This document shows, one piece after another, positions 15,850-25,068 of a stretch of DNA of 64,000 nucleotides (the stretch's first letter is position 1; each line of letters begins with the position of its first letter). A program made the translations under genes and the position numbers. The DNA lies in the NCBI GenBank assembly GCA_039976075.1, contig JBDWFY010000019.1:62001-126000 (forward strand). The letters run 5' to 3'. Origin of the DNA: JBDWFY01 sp039976075 (GTDB lineage Bacteria > Pseudomonadota > Alphaproteobacteria > Rhizobiales > Stappiaceae). Under the pieces are notes generated by a model that ran no database searches, was not told the DNA's origin, and saw only the letters and a list, made by a program, of their open reading frames with translations.

Positions 15850-16989
15850 ATGGCGAAACTCAATTGGGGAATGATCGGTGGCGGCGAAGGCAGTCAGATC
15901 GGCCCCGCCCATCGAATTGCTGCCGGACTTGATGGTCTATTCAAATTGAGCGCTGGCGCGCTGGATATCGACGCCGAAAAAGGGCGCGCCTTTGCAGGCA
16001 GCCTCGGTATTGCCCCGGATCGCGCCTATGCGAACTGGCAAGAAATGCTGGAGGGCGAAAGGGGCAGGGATGACAAGGTCGACCTGGTGACCGTCGCTAC
16101 TCCCAATGCCACCCATTATGAAATCACGAAGGCCTTTCTTGAGGCCGGGTTCAACGTCCTGTGCGAAAAGCCCATCACCATGACGGTGTCCGAAGCTGAA
16201 GATATCGTTCGAATTGCAAAGGATACCGGCAAGATCTGTGCGGTCAATTACGGCTATAGCGGCTATCCGCTCGTTAGGCAGATGCGCGCGATGGTCGAAG
16301 ACGGGGTCATTGGCAAGGTTCGTCTCATCAAAGCGGAGTTTGCTCACGGCTTTCATGCAGATGCAGCTGATGCGGATAATCCGCGTTCGCGCTGGCGGTA
16401 TGATCCCAAACAGGCGGGCATTTCGGCGGTTTTTGCTGATGCGGGCATTCATGCCTTTCACATGGCCTGTTTTGTTGCCGGTCAAAAAGCAACGTCGATT
16501 TCTGCCGATTTCGCCTCGCTGGTTGGCGCACGCGAGCTTGAAGACGATGCGATGATCAATATCCGGATGGATGGCGGAGCACTCTGCCGCTTATGGACCA
16601 GTGCCGTTGCCATTGGCCGGATGCATGGTCTGACCCTGCAGGTGTTTGGTGAAAATGGTGGATTGCGCTGGACGCAGGAGCTGCCCAATCAGCTTTATTA
16701 CACGCCGTTGGGCGGCAGAACGCAGACGATCGAACGGGGCGCGGATGATCTTTATCCGCTCGCCAAGCGGGCCTCCCGCGTCGCCATCGGACATGCGGAA
16801 GGCATGCCATTGGCGTTCGCCAATGTTTATTGCGACCTGGCCGAACAGATCGCAGCAGCAAAGGAAAGCCGAACCCCGGACGCAACGTCAAGCGTCTACC
16901 CGACCGCGGAGCAGGGCCTGCATTCAATGCAGGCGATCAGGGCTGCGGTTGAAAGTGCGGACCAAAAAGCGGGATGGGTTTCAGTCTGA
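15850..16989 (+). CDS. Gfo/Idh/MocA dehydrogenase, second copy in the inositol locus
   Basis: A 379-residue NAD(P)-dependent oxidoreductase starting 13 bases after iolE. It begins KLNWGMIGGGEGSQIGPAHRIAA, an unusual glycine-rich Rossmann motif in which the second Gly pair is followed by GEGSQIG rather than a helix start with Ala. CEKPITMTVSEAED has the catalytic-lysine motif and FADAGIHAFHMACFV the His. This N-terminal pattern is that of a distinct branch found in many inositol and rare-sugar operons. It likely interconverts inositol stereoisomers with their ketones, but the substrate is not certain. Confidence 0.8.
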   Translation: MAKLNWGMIGGGEGSQIGPAHRIAAGLDGLFKLSAGALDIDAEKGRAFAGSLGIAPDRAYANWQEMLEGERGRDDKVDLVTVATPNATHYEITKAFLEAGFNVLCEKPITMTVSEAEDIVRIAKDTGKICAVNYGYSGYPLVRQMRAMVEDGVIGKVRLIKAEFAHGFHADAADADNPRSRWRYDPKQAGISAVFADAGIHAFHMACFVAGQKATSISADFASLVGARELEDDAMINIRMDGGALCRLWTSAVAIGRMHGLTLQVFGENGGLRWTQELPNQLYYTPLGGRTQTIERGADDLYPLAKRASRVAIGHAEGMPLAFANVYCDLAEQIAAAKESRTPDATSSVYPTAEQGLHSMQAIRAAVESADQKAGWVSV

Positions 16990-17007
16990 CGAGATGGAGA
17001 AGCTGAA

Positions 17008-17038
17008 CGGTCTGAACACAATAGCTCTGTTCAGACCG
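17008..17038. terminator. Hairpin between convergent dehydrogenase and LacI genes
   Basis: CGGTCTGAACA (17008-17018) pairs perfectly with TGTTCAGACCG (17028-17038) around a 9-base loop. It lies between converging genes, its right arm covering the stop codon of the LacI gene. There is no T tract, so it is a bidirectional terminator only by position. Confidence 0.55.
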
Positions 17039-18056
17039 GCTCTCCTGCAACTGAGTTAAAGGGGAGGGACTTCAATGTGCTCCTCTCGATAATTGTGCAG
17101 GGAAACAGTCGGATTTCGGCGCTGCGATCCGGATTATCAACCAGAGCCGTAATCAGTTCTACAGAACTACGGATTATATCCCGGGTTGGCTGTTCGATTG
17201 TGGTCAGGTCGTAGGCTGCCCAGCCGGCCATGGGCATGTTGTTGAAACCCAAAAATCCGATGTCGTCGGGAATGACAAGGCCGGCAGCACGCGCAGCATC
17301 CATCGCGCCGATGCAGATCAGATCATCACCACAGAAGACAGCATCGAAATTGCCTTTGTTTATCAGTCCGGCCATGGCTTTGCGGCCTGCATCGTAGCTG
17401 TAGTTGTCAGCATAGCGGACCATATCTATCGGCAAGTTCAGAACCTTGGCGCGTGCCTTGAACCCCGCTACCCGATCCTTTGTGGACGTCGCTGTTTCCG
17501 GGCCTCCAAGTACGGCTGCAGAGCGGTGACCTCGATCGAAAAATGTCTGCGCCGCCATCTCGCCGCAGCGAAAATTATCGATCCCGACGATATGATTGTC
17601 CTCGGTCGTGTCGAACTTGCCAAACGTATGAACAACCGGAATGTTCGCCTCGCGGAAGGCGGTGGCAAATGTCGGTGGCAGGGTAGATGTTGCGACGATC
17701 ACACCGTCAACGCTGTATTGACGCAGCAGGCCCAGCGAACGCTCCGGGTTGGTTTCATCGGTAAGATTGACCAGCAGCGGGCGGTAACCACGGTTTTGCA
17801 GTTCCTTGGTGAACAGGTCAAACACATCCAGAAAGACGGGGTTCTGGTAGTTGTTTGCAACAAGCCCGATCAGTTTCGTCCGGTTGGTCGCAAGACTGCG
17901 GGCAATGAGCGAGGGCTGATAACCCAAAGCCTTGGCTGCACTCTCTACTTTTTTTCGCGTTTTGGCCGACACACTGGCACCATCGGTGAAAGTACGCGAA
18001 ACCGCTGAGCGTGATACGCCCGCTCGTTCTGCAACTTCTTTCAGTGTAACTGCCAT
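17031..18056 (-). CDS. LacI-family regulator of the inositol locus
   Basis: A 341-residue repressor. The ATG at 18056 is chosen because the helix-turn-helix VTLKEVAERAGVSRSAVSRTF then begins at residue 3, as usual; GGGAA precedes it. The periplasmic-binding-like ligand domain follows (LIGLVANNYQNPVFLDVFDLF, DAVFCGDDLICIGAMDAARAAG, IEQPTRDII). The hinge helix KALGYQPSLIARSLATNRTK is present. A perfect GCAACCGGTTGC operator lies about 90 bases upstream and a related site separates the two iol operons, so it probably represses inositol use until a pathway intermediate binds. Confidence 0.88.
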   Translation of the reverse strand: MAVTLKEVAERAGVSRSAVSRTFTDGASVSAKTRKKVESAAKALGYQPSLIARSLATNRTKLIGLVANNYQNPVFLDVFDLFTKELQNRGYRPLLVNLTDETNPERSLGLLRQYSVDGVIVATSTLPPTFATAFREANIPVVHTFGKFDTTEDNHIVGIDNFRCGEMAAQTFFDRGHRSAAVLGGPETATSTKDRVAGFKARAKVLNLPIDMVRYADNYSYDAGRKAMAGLINKGNFDAVFCGDDLICIGAMDAARAAGLVIPDDIGFLGFNNMPMAGWAAYDLTTIEQPTRDIIRSSVELITALVDNPDRSAEIRLFPCTIIERSTLKSLPFNSVAGEPV

Positions 18057-18382
18057 AAAATTCCCGTATCGCCTGAAGTACTTGGACAATTGCCAATGCT
18101 CCGGCCATTAAACATCAGGCGCGGTGCGGGGGAAACCCAAAAATGCAACCGGTTGCGGTTCAAGGTAAAAACGACTGTTTATGTGAAAAAGCGGAAAGAT
18201 GAGTGACATTGATGGCTGAGCACGTTGTTCAACCCGAATTGCGACAACTAAGAGGACCACCAAGCGCCTGGGATCAGTCAACTGATCAGGGCATCTTGAG
18301 CTGTCCATGCGGGAACTTTGTTGCCGGCAGTCTGGACGATTGCATCACGTACTCCATGCAAGGAACGCTGTGGGGCGCATCG
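18057..18382. other. Intergenic region with the LacI promoter
   Basis: This 326-base stretch carries the operator at 18145-18156. Short open frames cross it on both strands but none has a ribosome binding site or a recognisable sequence; I see no RNA gene. Confidence 0.6.
18145..18156. promoter_or_regulatory. LacI-type operator of the regulator gene
   Basis: GCAACCGGTTGC is a perfect 12-base dyad of the kind bound by LacI-family proteins (central CG). It lies 89 bases before the LacI start codon and matches the core of the 13666-13681 site. Confidence 0.65.
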
Positions 18383-18982
18383 TTACTGAGCATGCATCGC
18401 CCACATGGTGAGCGCTGATATTAGGCACCAGATTGCCGGAATGATCATCAGCAGCCATCGTGTCCGTCCAGTAGCGATCAACAGCACGATAACTGTCGCC
18501 AGTGCGGTCGGGTCAGGTGCGATGCCGTAGATCTCGGCGCTACTCAGCGATCGTCCGAATAGCAGAGCACCAAGTGGATAAAACAGCAGAATACCTGCAA
18601 GCAGGATGAACAAAGTCCGGGTCGAGGGAGTGTTGATCGGTGGGAGAGTGACGCCGGTTTTTGAAACGGCAATCAAGAGCAGAACAGAACCCTCCAACCA
18701 GAACAGGGGCGCGATATAGTTCGCTGTCCAGTTGATCACCGAATAGTGCTGCCAGACAAAGATCCAACCTGAGCAGATCCACGCAAGGCCGAGAGCAACC
18801 GCGGTGATCCGCTCATGCGAAGGAGGCCGACGCCAGATGACCAATAGCAGCAACAAACCGATGGCATAAGCCAGCAGCGGTCCTGGCCAGAATGCGTTAT
18901 TGGCCAACTCGAACAGGCGATAGTAGGTGCGCGAGGAAAACAAAAGAAAATCGGAAAGCGAATAGCTTTGCCAGTCACCCAT
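18383..18982 (-). CDS. DUF6064-type membrane protein
   Basis: A 199-residue integral membrane protein of unknown function with about six hydrophobic helices, for example WPGPLLAYAIGLLLLLVIW, LFWLEGSVLLLIAV, LFILLAGILLFYPLGALLF and the last pair near the C-terminus. The opening SLSDFLLFSSRTYYRLFELANNAFWP is characteristic of the DUF6064 family as I remember it. Its ATG overlaps the stop of the aldo-keto reductase gene upstream (TAATG), so the two are translationally coupled. Confidence 0.7.
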   Translation of the reverse strand: MGDWQSYSLSDFLLFSSRTYYRLFELANNAFWPGPLLAYAIGLLLLLVIWRRPPSHERITAVALGLAWICSGWIFVWQHYSVINWTANYIAPLFWLEGSVLLLIAVSKTGVTLPPINTPSTRTLFILLAGILLFYPLGALLFGRSLSSAEIYGIAPDPTALATVIVLLIATGRTRWLLMIIPAIWCLISALTMWAMHAQ

Positions 18983-19896
18983 TAAAGCGCGGCAATCGTA
19001 TGCTCGATCCGCGCCCGCAATTCCGCGTCCGGCCAGGAACCGGACGCTGTCGCCATGTTTTCCTTGACGTGATCTACCCGGGTAGTCGCTGGAATGGCAC
19101 AGGTTACGGCGGGGTGGGAAATCACGTATTTCAGGATCAGTTGAGCCCAGGTGCGCGCGCTGATTTCTACGGCATAATCCGGGAGGGATTGGCCTGACAC
19201 CCGGCGCAGGAGGCTGCCGCGCTGAAAGGGTCGATTGACTATGATCGCGATGCCTTTTTCCCTCGCGAGTGGCAGCAGGCGCGCTTCGGCCTCACGGTCG
19301 ACCGGATTGTATGTCAGCTGAACGAAGTCCAACGGTTCGGTTGCCATGATTTTTTCAAGCTCGGCATGTCGTCGACCGTGGGAGGTTGTTATGCCGATAT
19401 AGCGGAGCTGGCCGTCCGACTTCATCTGACGCAGAGTTTCAAGATGTTTTTGCCAGGAAACTAGATTGTGGATCTGCATGAGATCGAATGTCGGCACGCC
19501 CCAATATGCCTTGGACTGCGCGATTTGTTCGGGCCCTTCACGCGGATCGGATATCCAGATTTTTTCTGCTGAAAACAGATTTTCCGGAACACCCTGTTTT
19601 TTGAGCCCGAAGCCAATGGTGGTTTGTGATGAGCCATACATAGGCGATGAATCGATCATGCGGCCACCGGCTGCGAAGAACGCAGCCATGACCGCAGCGG
19701 ATTCATCGAGCAGCACCGGATCGTTGCCCACGTTGAACGTCGTCCACGTTCCCAGGCCGACAGCGGGTACTGTTTCGCCGGAGGAGGGGATCACTTTCCG
19801 GACGGAAGCAAGCGATTGTGCCTGTGCACGAGGAAAGCCCGCGGCAAACCCTGCCGCAGCCGTACCGATCAACAGAGATCGTCGCGTAACATTCAT
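18982..19896 (-). CDS. Tat-exported aldo-keto reductase
   Basis: A 304-residue aldo-keto reductase with a twin-arginine signal at its start (NVTRRSLLIGTAAAGFAAGF, cleavage near AQA). The ATG at 19896 follows GAGGGACA; 19929 is less likely. The TIM barrel shows DSSPMYGSSQTTIG with the catalytic Tyr, SAEKIW with the Lys and LMQIHN with the His, so the tetrad seems complete. Export of a cofactor-binding AKR through Tat implies a periplasmic role with a preloaded NADP(H), which is odd because there is no periplasmic nicotinamide pool. Substrate unknown. Confidence 0.8.
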   Translation of the reverse strand: MNVTRRSLLIGTAAAGFAAGFPRAQAQSLASVRKVIPSSGETVPAVGLGTWTTFNVGNDPVLLDESAAVMAAFFAAGGRMIDSSPMYGSSQTTIGFGLKKQGVPENLFSAEKIWISDPREGPEQIAQSKAYWGVPTFDLMQIHNLVSWQKHLETLRQMKSDGQLRYIGITTSHGRRHAELEKIMATEPLDFVQLTYNPVDREAEARLLPLAREKGIAIIVNRPFQRGSLLRRVSGQSLPDYAVEISARTWAQLILKYVISHPAVTCAIPATTRVDHVKENMATASGSWPDAELRARIEHTIAAL

Positions 19897-19968
19897 GCCT
19901 TGTCCCTCATTGACATCTTTCCACGCCATCTAGCGTGCCCCGTAGGCGTGGCAAGGTCATCTCCACCC

Positions 19969-20730
19969 TCACATGCGAATGCGATGCCCGGAACGGAAAG
20001 TAAAGGTGACAATGCTAAAGCAGAGACCGAGAAACAACAGGGTCATGAACAGGCTCCAGCCTATGCTGACATCACCGGTGCCAAAAAAACTCCATCGGAA
20101 TCCGGAGATCAGATAAACGACCGGGTTGAAAAAGGAAACTGTCTGCCAGAACGGTGGCAGCATCGAGATCGAATAAAAACTGCCGCCCAGAAATACCAGC
20201 GGTGTGATTATCAACAGCGGCACCAGTTGCAATTGCTCAAAACTCTGTGCCCAGATTCCGATCAGAAAACCAAACAGGCTAAAAGTAATGCATGTCAGCA
20301 CCAGAAAACCGATCATCCAGAGAGGATGTTCGATGTGGATCGGGACGAACAAAGTTGACGTCGCCAGAATGATCAGACCGACCACCAACGATTTTGTTGC
20401 CGCTGCTCCGACATAACCAAGCACGATCTCAAAGCTTGAAATCGGCGCGGCGAGTAGTTCCTGAAACGTGCCGATAAAACGTGGAAAGTAAATTGCAAAA
20501 GAAGCATTGGCGATGCTCTGGGTCAACACGGTAAGCATGATCAATCCCGGAACGATAAAAGTTCCGTAGCCGACGCCGTCGATTTCCTCAAAACGCGAGC
20601 CGATCGCTGCACCGAACACAACGAAATAGAGTGAGGTGGCAATGACCGGAGAGATCAGGCTCTGAACGAGCGTGCGCCCGGCACGGGCCATTTCATAAAA
20701 GTAGATCGATTTGACAGCTTGGAAATTCAT
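19969..20730 (-). CDS. ABC-2 type exporter permease (YadH-like)
   Basis: A 253-residue inner-membrane protein of the ABC-2 family with six helices. The sequence YFVVFGAAIGSRFEEIDGVGYGTFIVPGLIMLTVLTQSI and the FLGGSFYSISMLPPFWQTVSFFNPVVYLISGFRW motif match the YadH/NodJ branch. It overlaps the ATPase gene by four bases, forming a two-gene exporter. YadGH-type systems have no firmly assigned substrate. Confidence 0.85.
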   Translation of the reverse strand: MNFQAVKSIYFYEMARAGRTLVQSLISPVIATSLYFVVFGAAIGSRFEEIDGVGYGTFIVPGLIMLTVLTQSIANASFAIYFPRFIGTFQELLAAPISSFEIVLGYVGAAATKSLVVGLIILATSTLFVPIHIEHPLWMIGFLVLTCITFSLFGFLIGIWAQSFEQLQLVPLLIITPLVFLGGSFYSISMLPPFWQTVSFFNPVVYLISGFRWSFFGTGDVSIGWSLFMTLLFLGLCFSIVTFTFRSGHRIRM

Positions 20731-21695
20731 GACGGGCCTTTGACAAGATCGACAAAGATATCTTCAAGAGAACTCTGGCTGGTGTTGAGATCGGTGAAGT
20801 GCAGTCCTGCCGCCTGGATGTCGTTCAGCAATTTTGGAATATCCACATCCTGATCATCGGTTTGGTAGGTATAGATGAGGGCGTTCCCGCCATCGGGATG
20901 CTCAAGCGAATAGGCAGACAATGCGTCGGGCAGGGTGCTGATTGGGCTTGATAGTTCTATTCGCATTTGTTTGCGGCCCAGGCGCTGCATGAGCGCATTT
21001 TTTTCCTCGACGAGCAACAGTCGGCCCTTGTCGATAACACCAATCCGATCTGCGATAGCCTCAGCCTCTTCGATATAATGGGTGGTCAGAATAATGGTCA
21101 CGCCGTCTGCTTTGAGACCCTTGATCAATGACCACATCTCCTTTCTCAGCTCCACATCGACACCCGCCGTGGGCTCATCGAGAAAAAGAATACGGGGTTC
21201 GTGAGAAAGGGCTTTTGCGATCAGAACCCGGCGCTTCATGCCGCCGGAAAGTGTTGTTGTCGGCGCATCGCGTTTGTCCCATAGGGAAAGCTGCCGCAGA
21301 ACTTTCTCAATATGGGCAGGACTTGGCGGTTTGCCGAACAGGCCACGGGAAAGAGCAACAGTATTTTTTACTTTCTCGAATGGTTCGAGCGCGATTTCCT
21401 GCGGGACAAGCCCAATCAGTTCCCTGCAAGAGCGATAGAGTGTCTCTATGTCGCGACCATCAACCTGCACGGCGCCTGCGGAGGCTTTGACAATGCCGCA
21501 AATGATCGAGATCAGGCTGGTTTTACCAGCGCCGTTGGGACCCAGCAGCGCCAGGATCTCGCCCTGATCGATATCAAGAGACACGTCTTTCAGGGCTTCG
21601 TGGCCATCTTTGTAGGTCTTGGAAAGACCGCTGATGGAAACTATGGCCGGCTGGTTCTGTTTCAGCACCTGCTGTTCCTGTCTTGCGGGGTACAC
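20727..21695 (-). CDS. ABC exporter ATPase (YadG-like)
   Basis: A 322-residue ATP-binding subunit starting at a GTG. Walker A is LGPNGAGKTS, the signature is LSGGMKRRV, Walker B is RILFLDEPTAGVD, and the switch His is in TTHYIEEAE. A C-terminal extension of about 80 residues after the nucleotide domain is usual for this branch. It pairs with the ABC-2 permease downstream to export an unknown, probably hydrophobic or carbohydrate, substrate. Confidence 0.88.
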   Translation of the reverse strand: MYPARQEQQVLKQNQPAIVSISGLSKTYKDGHEALKDVSLDIDQGEILALLGPNGAGKTSLISIICGIVKASAGAVQVDGRDIETLYRSCRELIGLVPQEIALEPFEKVKNTVALSRGLFGKPPSPAHIEKVLRQLSLWDKRDAPTTTLSGGMKRRVLIAKALSHEPRILFLDEPTAGVDVELRKEMWSLIKGLKADGVTIILTTHYIEEAEAIADRIGVIDKGRLLLVEEKNALMQRLGRKQMRIELSSPISTLPDALSAYSLEHPDGGNALIYTYQTDDQDVDIPKLLNDIQAAGLHFTDLNTSQSSLEDIFVDLVKGPS

Positions 21696-21885
21696 TTGGT
21701 CCGGTTTCCCGTCTCCTATATCAGCTTCTGGATATTTATGAAGTCGTCAGAAATGAAACCGCTTGGTGCGTTCATGCGCCGGACATGGGCGGAATATAGT
21801 TTGAACCAATTCAATGCTCGTGTATCTGTTTTCAGAGTGGCGAAATCGGATTTCGTACTGGTGCAGGGCAGGGAGTAAGAAGATC

Positions 21886-22836
21886 ATGACGCTGGCAGGA
21901 CAGACAACAAACGTTCAGGTTCCCAATATTTGTTTTGGAACAGCGCCGCTGGGAAGCATGCCAAACACATATGGGTATGCCGTCAGCGAGGAGCAGGCCT
22001 ATCAAACTGTCGAAGCTATTTTGACCAGCGATGCACCCTTTCTGGATACATCACGGAACTATGGCGACGGCCGAAGTGAGGAACGTATCGGTGCAGCAAT
22101 CAAGCGGATGGGTGGGCTGCCCGAAGGGGCCGTGATTTCGACCAAACTTGATCGGGATATGGAAACCAGGCGCTTTGATGCAGATCGCGCACGCCGGTCT
22201 CTTGAGGAGAGCCTTTCGGTTCTAGGTATTGCCAAGATCGATGTCTTGCACCTGCACGACCCTGAATATGCCCGCGATCTTGATGAAGTCAGCGGAGCGC
22301 TGGATGCCCTGTTCAAAATGAAGGAAGAGGGGTTTGCCGGGGCAGTCGGTCTGGCAATGGGCAGGATCGACTTGATGAGCGACCTGCTCAACAACTGGGA
22401 TTTCGATACGCTGATCAGTCACAACAGGTTCACGCTTGTGAACCGAGAAGCCGATCAGGTGTTTGACCTAGCCCACAGAAAGGGCACAGCCATTTTCAAT
22501 GCCGCACCTTATGCGGGCGGCGTGCTCGCCAAAGGGGCGAATGAATTTCCGCGCTACGTTTATCAGGAAGCGGATGAGGCTGCGCTGGCACCGGTCAGGC
22601 AAATCGAGACAATTTGCGCCGAATATAATGTGCCGATTGGCGCCGTTGCCCTTCAGTTTTCAATGCGCGACCCACGGATTGCGTCGACTATTTGCGGTGT
22701 ATCCAAACCGGAAAGGGTCGCGCAGACCCTTGACTGGGCGAACCATGAAATTCCGCAAGCAGCCTGGCAGGCGCTTGCTGCGGTTCCGTATTCCAGCGAG
22801 GATCCTGAGGCAAGCCGCATTTATGATCCGGGTTGA
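21886..22836 (+). CDS. Aldo-keto reductase, aldose dehydrogenase type
   Basis: A 316-residue cytoplasmic aldo-keto reductase. The ATG at 21886 follows GGGAGTAAGAAG. FLDTSRNYGDGRSEERIG holds the catalytic Asp and Tyr, VISTKLDRD the Lys and DVLHLHDPE the His. The family branch includes D-threo-aldose 1-dehydrogenase and L-fucose/L-galactose dehydrogenases, so a sugar lactone-forming step is likely. The FNAAPYAGGVLAKG segment is typical of that group. It stands alone between divergent ABC genes and mrp. Confidence 0.8.
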   Translation: MTLAGQTTNVQVPNICFGTAPLGSMPNTYGYAVSEEQAYQTVEAILTSDAPFLDTSRNYGDGRSEERIGAAIKRMGGLPEGAVISTKLDRDMETRRFDADRARRSLEESLSVLGIAKIDVLHLHDPEYARDLDEVSGALDALFKMKEEGFAGAVGLAMGRIDLMSDLLNNWDFDTLISHNRFTLVNREADQVFDLAHRKGTAIFNAAPYAGGVLAKGANEFPRYVYQEADEAALAPVRQIETICAEYNVPIGAVALQFSMRDPRIASTICGVSKPERVAQTLDWANHEIPQAAWQALAAVPYSSEDPEASRIYDPG

Positions 22837-23045
22837 TGGACAATTTCATCGGGGTCAGCCCTTTACTTCAAAGACGGGCCTACCTAATACCAGATTAACG
22901 GATCTTGTCTGATTTCACATGTGCCCGTGCCTTGCGAATACGGTAGGGCAATGTGGAAGGCCGCAGACTAAAGCGGTGGAATTAGTCCGACATGACCTGA
23001 AAATTGAATCGTGAGCCGGGACGACCGGCTGTGCTGGGAGCTGCC

Positions 23046-24215
23046 ATGTCCGCCGTAACGAAAGAACAGGTACTTGAACAACTGGCCAGAGTGCGGGGGC
23101 CGGATCTGGAAGGGGATCTGGTATCGCTGAACCTCGTCAGCGGTGTTTTGGTCAATGAGGGGAAAGTTATATTTTCCATCAATGTACCAGCGGAAAGAGC
23201 ACAGGAACTTGAAGCACTCAGGGAAGCGGCGCAAAAGGCCGTCGAACGCATTGACGGAGTGTCTCAGGTAACGGCGGTACTTACCGCCGAACGTAAAGCC
23301 TCCGATGCCCCTGTACGTCCTGCTCCAAGCGCGGCGCAGGCTGCGTCGGTTCCCCCACCCATGCAGGCGCAGGCAGCAGGAGCGGGGCAGGAGACGCCAG
23401 CGCAGAAACCGGGTGTTCCCGGGGTCAAGTCGATCATTGCAGTTGCCTCAGGCAAAGGAGGCGTGGGTAAATCAACAACCTCAGTCAATCTGGCTCTGGG
23501 CATGCAGGCCAACGGGATGAAAGTCGGCATTCTGGATGCAGACATTTATGGCCCCTCCATGCCGCGCCTGCTCGGCCTTTCAGAGCGACCGACGGCAAAG
23601 GGACGTATCCTGTCACCACTTGAGGGCTTCGGAGTGAAAGTCATGTCGATGGGCTTTCTGGTGGAAGAAGAAACGCCGATGATCTGGCGCGGACCGATGG
23701 TGATTTCGGCACTGACCCAGATGTTGCGCGAAGTCGATTGGGGCGAACTTGATGTCTTGGTTGTCGATATGCCGCCCGGGACTGGCGATGCACAGCTTAC
23801 GATGGCACAACAGGTTCCCCTGGCCGGTGCGGTCATTGTTTCCACACCTCAGGACATCGCGCTGATCGATGCCCGAAAGGGACTGAACATGTTCCGAAAA
23901 GTAAGCGTGCCGATTCTCGGTATCATTGAAAACATGAGTTATTTTCAATGCCCAAGCTGTGGAGAACGTTCTGACATTTTTGGTCATGGGGGCGCTCGAA
24001 GCGAGGCGGAGCGTCTGGGTGTAACCTTCCTTGGAGAGATCCCGCTTCATATGGATATCCGCCGGAATTCCGATGGAGGTACGCCGGTGGTCGTCTCTGA
24101 ACCGGAAGGTGCGCATGCGGTGATTTACAAGGAAATTGCCGCGAAAACCGCTGAGCGCATGGCGGCAGAGAATGACCAGATGTCAGGTCAGATGCCTAAA
24201 ATTACCATCGAGTAA
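23046..24215 (+). CDS. apbC: Mrp/ApbC iron-sulfur carrier ATPase
   Basis: A 389-residue P-loop ATPase. The ATG at 23046 follows GGGAG. An N-terminal MIP18-type domain (about 1-85) is joined by a Pro/Ala-rich linker to the NTPase domain with the deviant Walker A ASGKGGVGKSTTS, DADIYGPSMPRLLG and VVDMPPGTGDAQL. The Cys pair in YFQCPSCGERSDIFG binds the cluster at the dimer interface. It hands 4Fe-4S clusters to apoproteins, useful next to an island full of Fe-S proteins, though its own terminator separates it from the formate dehydrogenase operon. Confidence 0.92.
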   Translation: MSAVTKEQVLEQLARVRGPDLEGDLVSLNLVSGVLVNEGKVIFSINVPAERAQELEALREAAQKAVERIDGVSQVTAVLTAERKASDAPVRPAPSAAQAASVPPPMQAQAAGAGQETPAQKPGVPGVKSIIAVASGKGGVGKSTTSVNLALGMQANGMKVGILDADIYGPSMPRLLGLSERPTAKGRILSPLEGFGVKVMSMGFLVEEETPMIWRGPMVISALTQMLREVDWGELDVLVVDMPPGTGDAQLTMAQQVPLAGAVIVSTPQDIALIDARKGLNMFRKVSVPILGIIENMSYFQCPSCGERSDIFGHGGARSEAERLGVTFLGEIPLHMDIRRNSDGGTPVVVSEPEGAHAVIYKEIAAKTAERMAAENDQMSGQMPKITIE

Positions 24216-24240
24216 TTTGCTATCCCGAGATCACAAATGA

Positions 24241-24273
24241 AAAGAGGAACGAGTAAATTCGTTCCTCTTTTAT
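24241..24273 (+). terminator. Rho-independent terminator after apbC
   Basis: AAAGAGGAACGA (24242-24253) pairs perfectly with TCGTTCCTCTTT (24260-24271) around a 6-base loop. The A run before and T run after make it able to act in both directions. Confidence 0.9.
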
Positions 24274-24317
24274 TCTCGTTCTAACGGTCGGTTTTCCAGA
24301 TAAAAAAATTAAACTTC

Positions 24318-24346
24318 TTGTCAGGAAATTGGTCCTATGGTCTAAC
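24318..24346 (+). promoter_or_regulatory. Possible promoter of the formate dehydrogenase operon
   Basis: TTGTCA (24318-24323) and TCTAAC (24341-24346) are 17 bases apart, in an A+T-rich stretch 48 bases before the TorD-like gene. The -10 element is a poor match, so an activator may be needed. Confidence 0.3.
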
Positions 24347-24393
24347 TTAGAATTAGAATAAAAACAAAAAAGGCGTTCTCGGGAGGAAGCCGT

Positions 24394-24996
24394 TTGGAAG
24401 CTGCTGTTGCAGATTCTGCGATTAGTGACGAAAATCGTTTACGCGCGGATGTTTACAATTTTCTGGCACGATACTTGACGAATGCACCTGATGCTGAAGC
24501 ACTGGCCGCAGCCTCTGCGCTGACCGGTGATGAAACGGAGTTCGGAAGCGGATTTTCGAATTTGGCGCGGGTTGCCTCAAAAACTGAAGCGCAACAAGTC
24601 ACAGACGAATTTAATGCCCTTTTTGTCGGACTGGGGCGCGGCGAACTGTTGCCATATGCTTCCTACTATCTCACTGGATTTCTAAACGAAAAACCTCTAG
24701 CCAAACTGCGAAACGACATGCGTTCGTTGGGTGTTGAACGCCGGGAAGGGGTAAGCGAGCCTGAGGACCATATCGGCTCACTTATGGAAATCATGGGGGG
24801 ATTGATCTCCGGTCGCTATGATGCGCAGACATCTCCTGAGATTCAACGCGACTTTTTCATGACGCATATCGAACCATGGGCCGGTCATTTTTATCGGGAT
24901 CTTGAAGCGGCAGAAGCAAGCCGCTTTTATCAGCCGATTGGTCGGATTGGGCGATTGTTCATCGAAATTGAAGTTGACGCATTTGGAATGCAGTAG
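24394..24996 (+). CDS. TorD-family chaperone for the formate dehydrogenase
   Basis: A 200-residue all-helical protein of the TorD/DmsD/NarJ family starting at a TTG seven bases after GGGAGG. RADVYNFLARYLTNAPDAEAL and the family hallmark EFNALFVGLGRGELLPYASYYLTGFLNEKPLAKLRNDM are visible (ExxxxF--G---P-ASYY pattern). These chaperones bind the Tat signal of molybdo- or tungstoenzymes and hold them until cofactor loading. It is the first gene of the operon, just ahead of a small Tat protein and the catalytic subunit. Confidence 0.88.
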   Translation: MEAAVADSAISDENRLRADVYNFLARYLTNAPDAEALAAASALTGDETEFGSGFSNLARVASKTEAQQVTDEFNALFVGLGRGELLPYASYYLTGFLNEKPLAKLRNDMRSLGVERREGVSEPEDHIGSLMEIMGGLISGRYDAQTSPEIQRDFFMTHIEPWAGHFYRDLEAAEASRFYQPIGRIGRLFIEIEVDAFGMQ

Positions 24997-25068
24997 CGTT
25001 TTTCGCAGGCCATTTGGCATGCGGTGTCGAAACGAGAAGAACGAAGAATGCAAGAGAAGGAGGAAAAT

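Noticed and set aside
18203..18418. A short plus-strand frame in the LacI-DUF6064 gap
   Set aside because: It lacks a ribosome binding site and runs into the DUF6064 gene in antisense.
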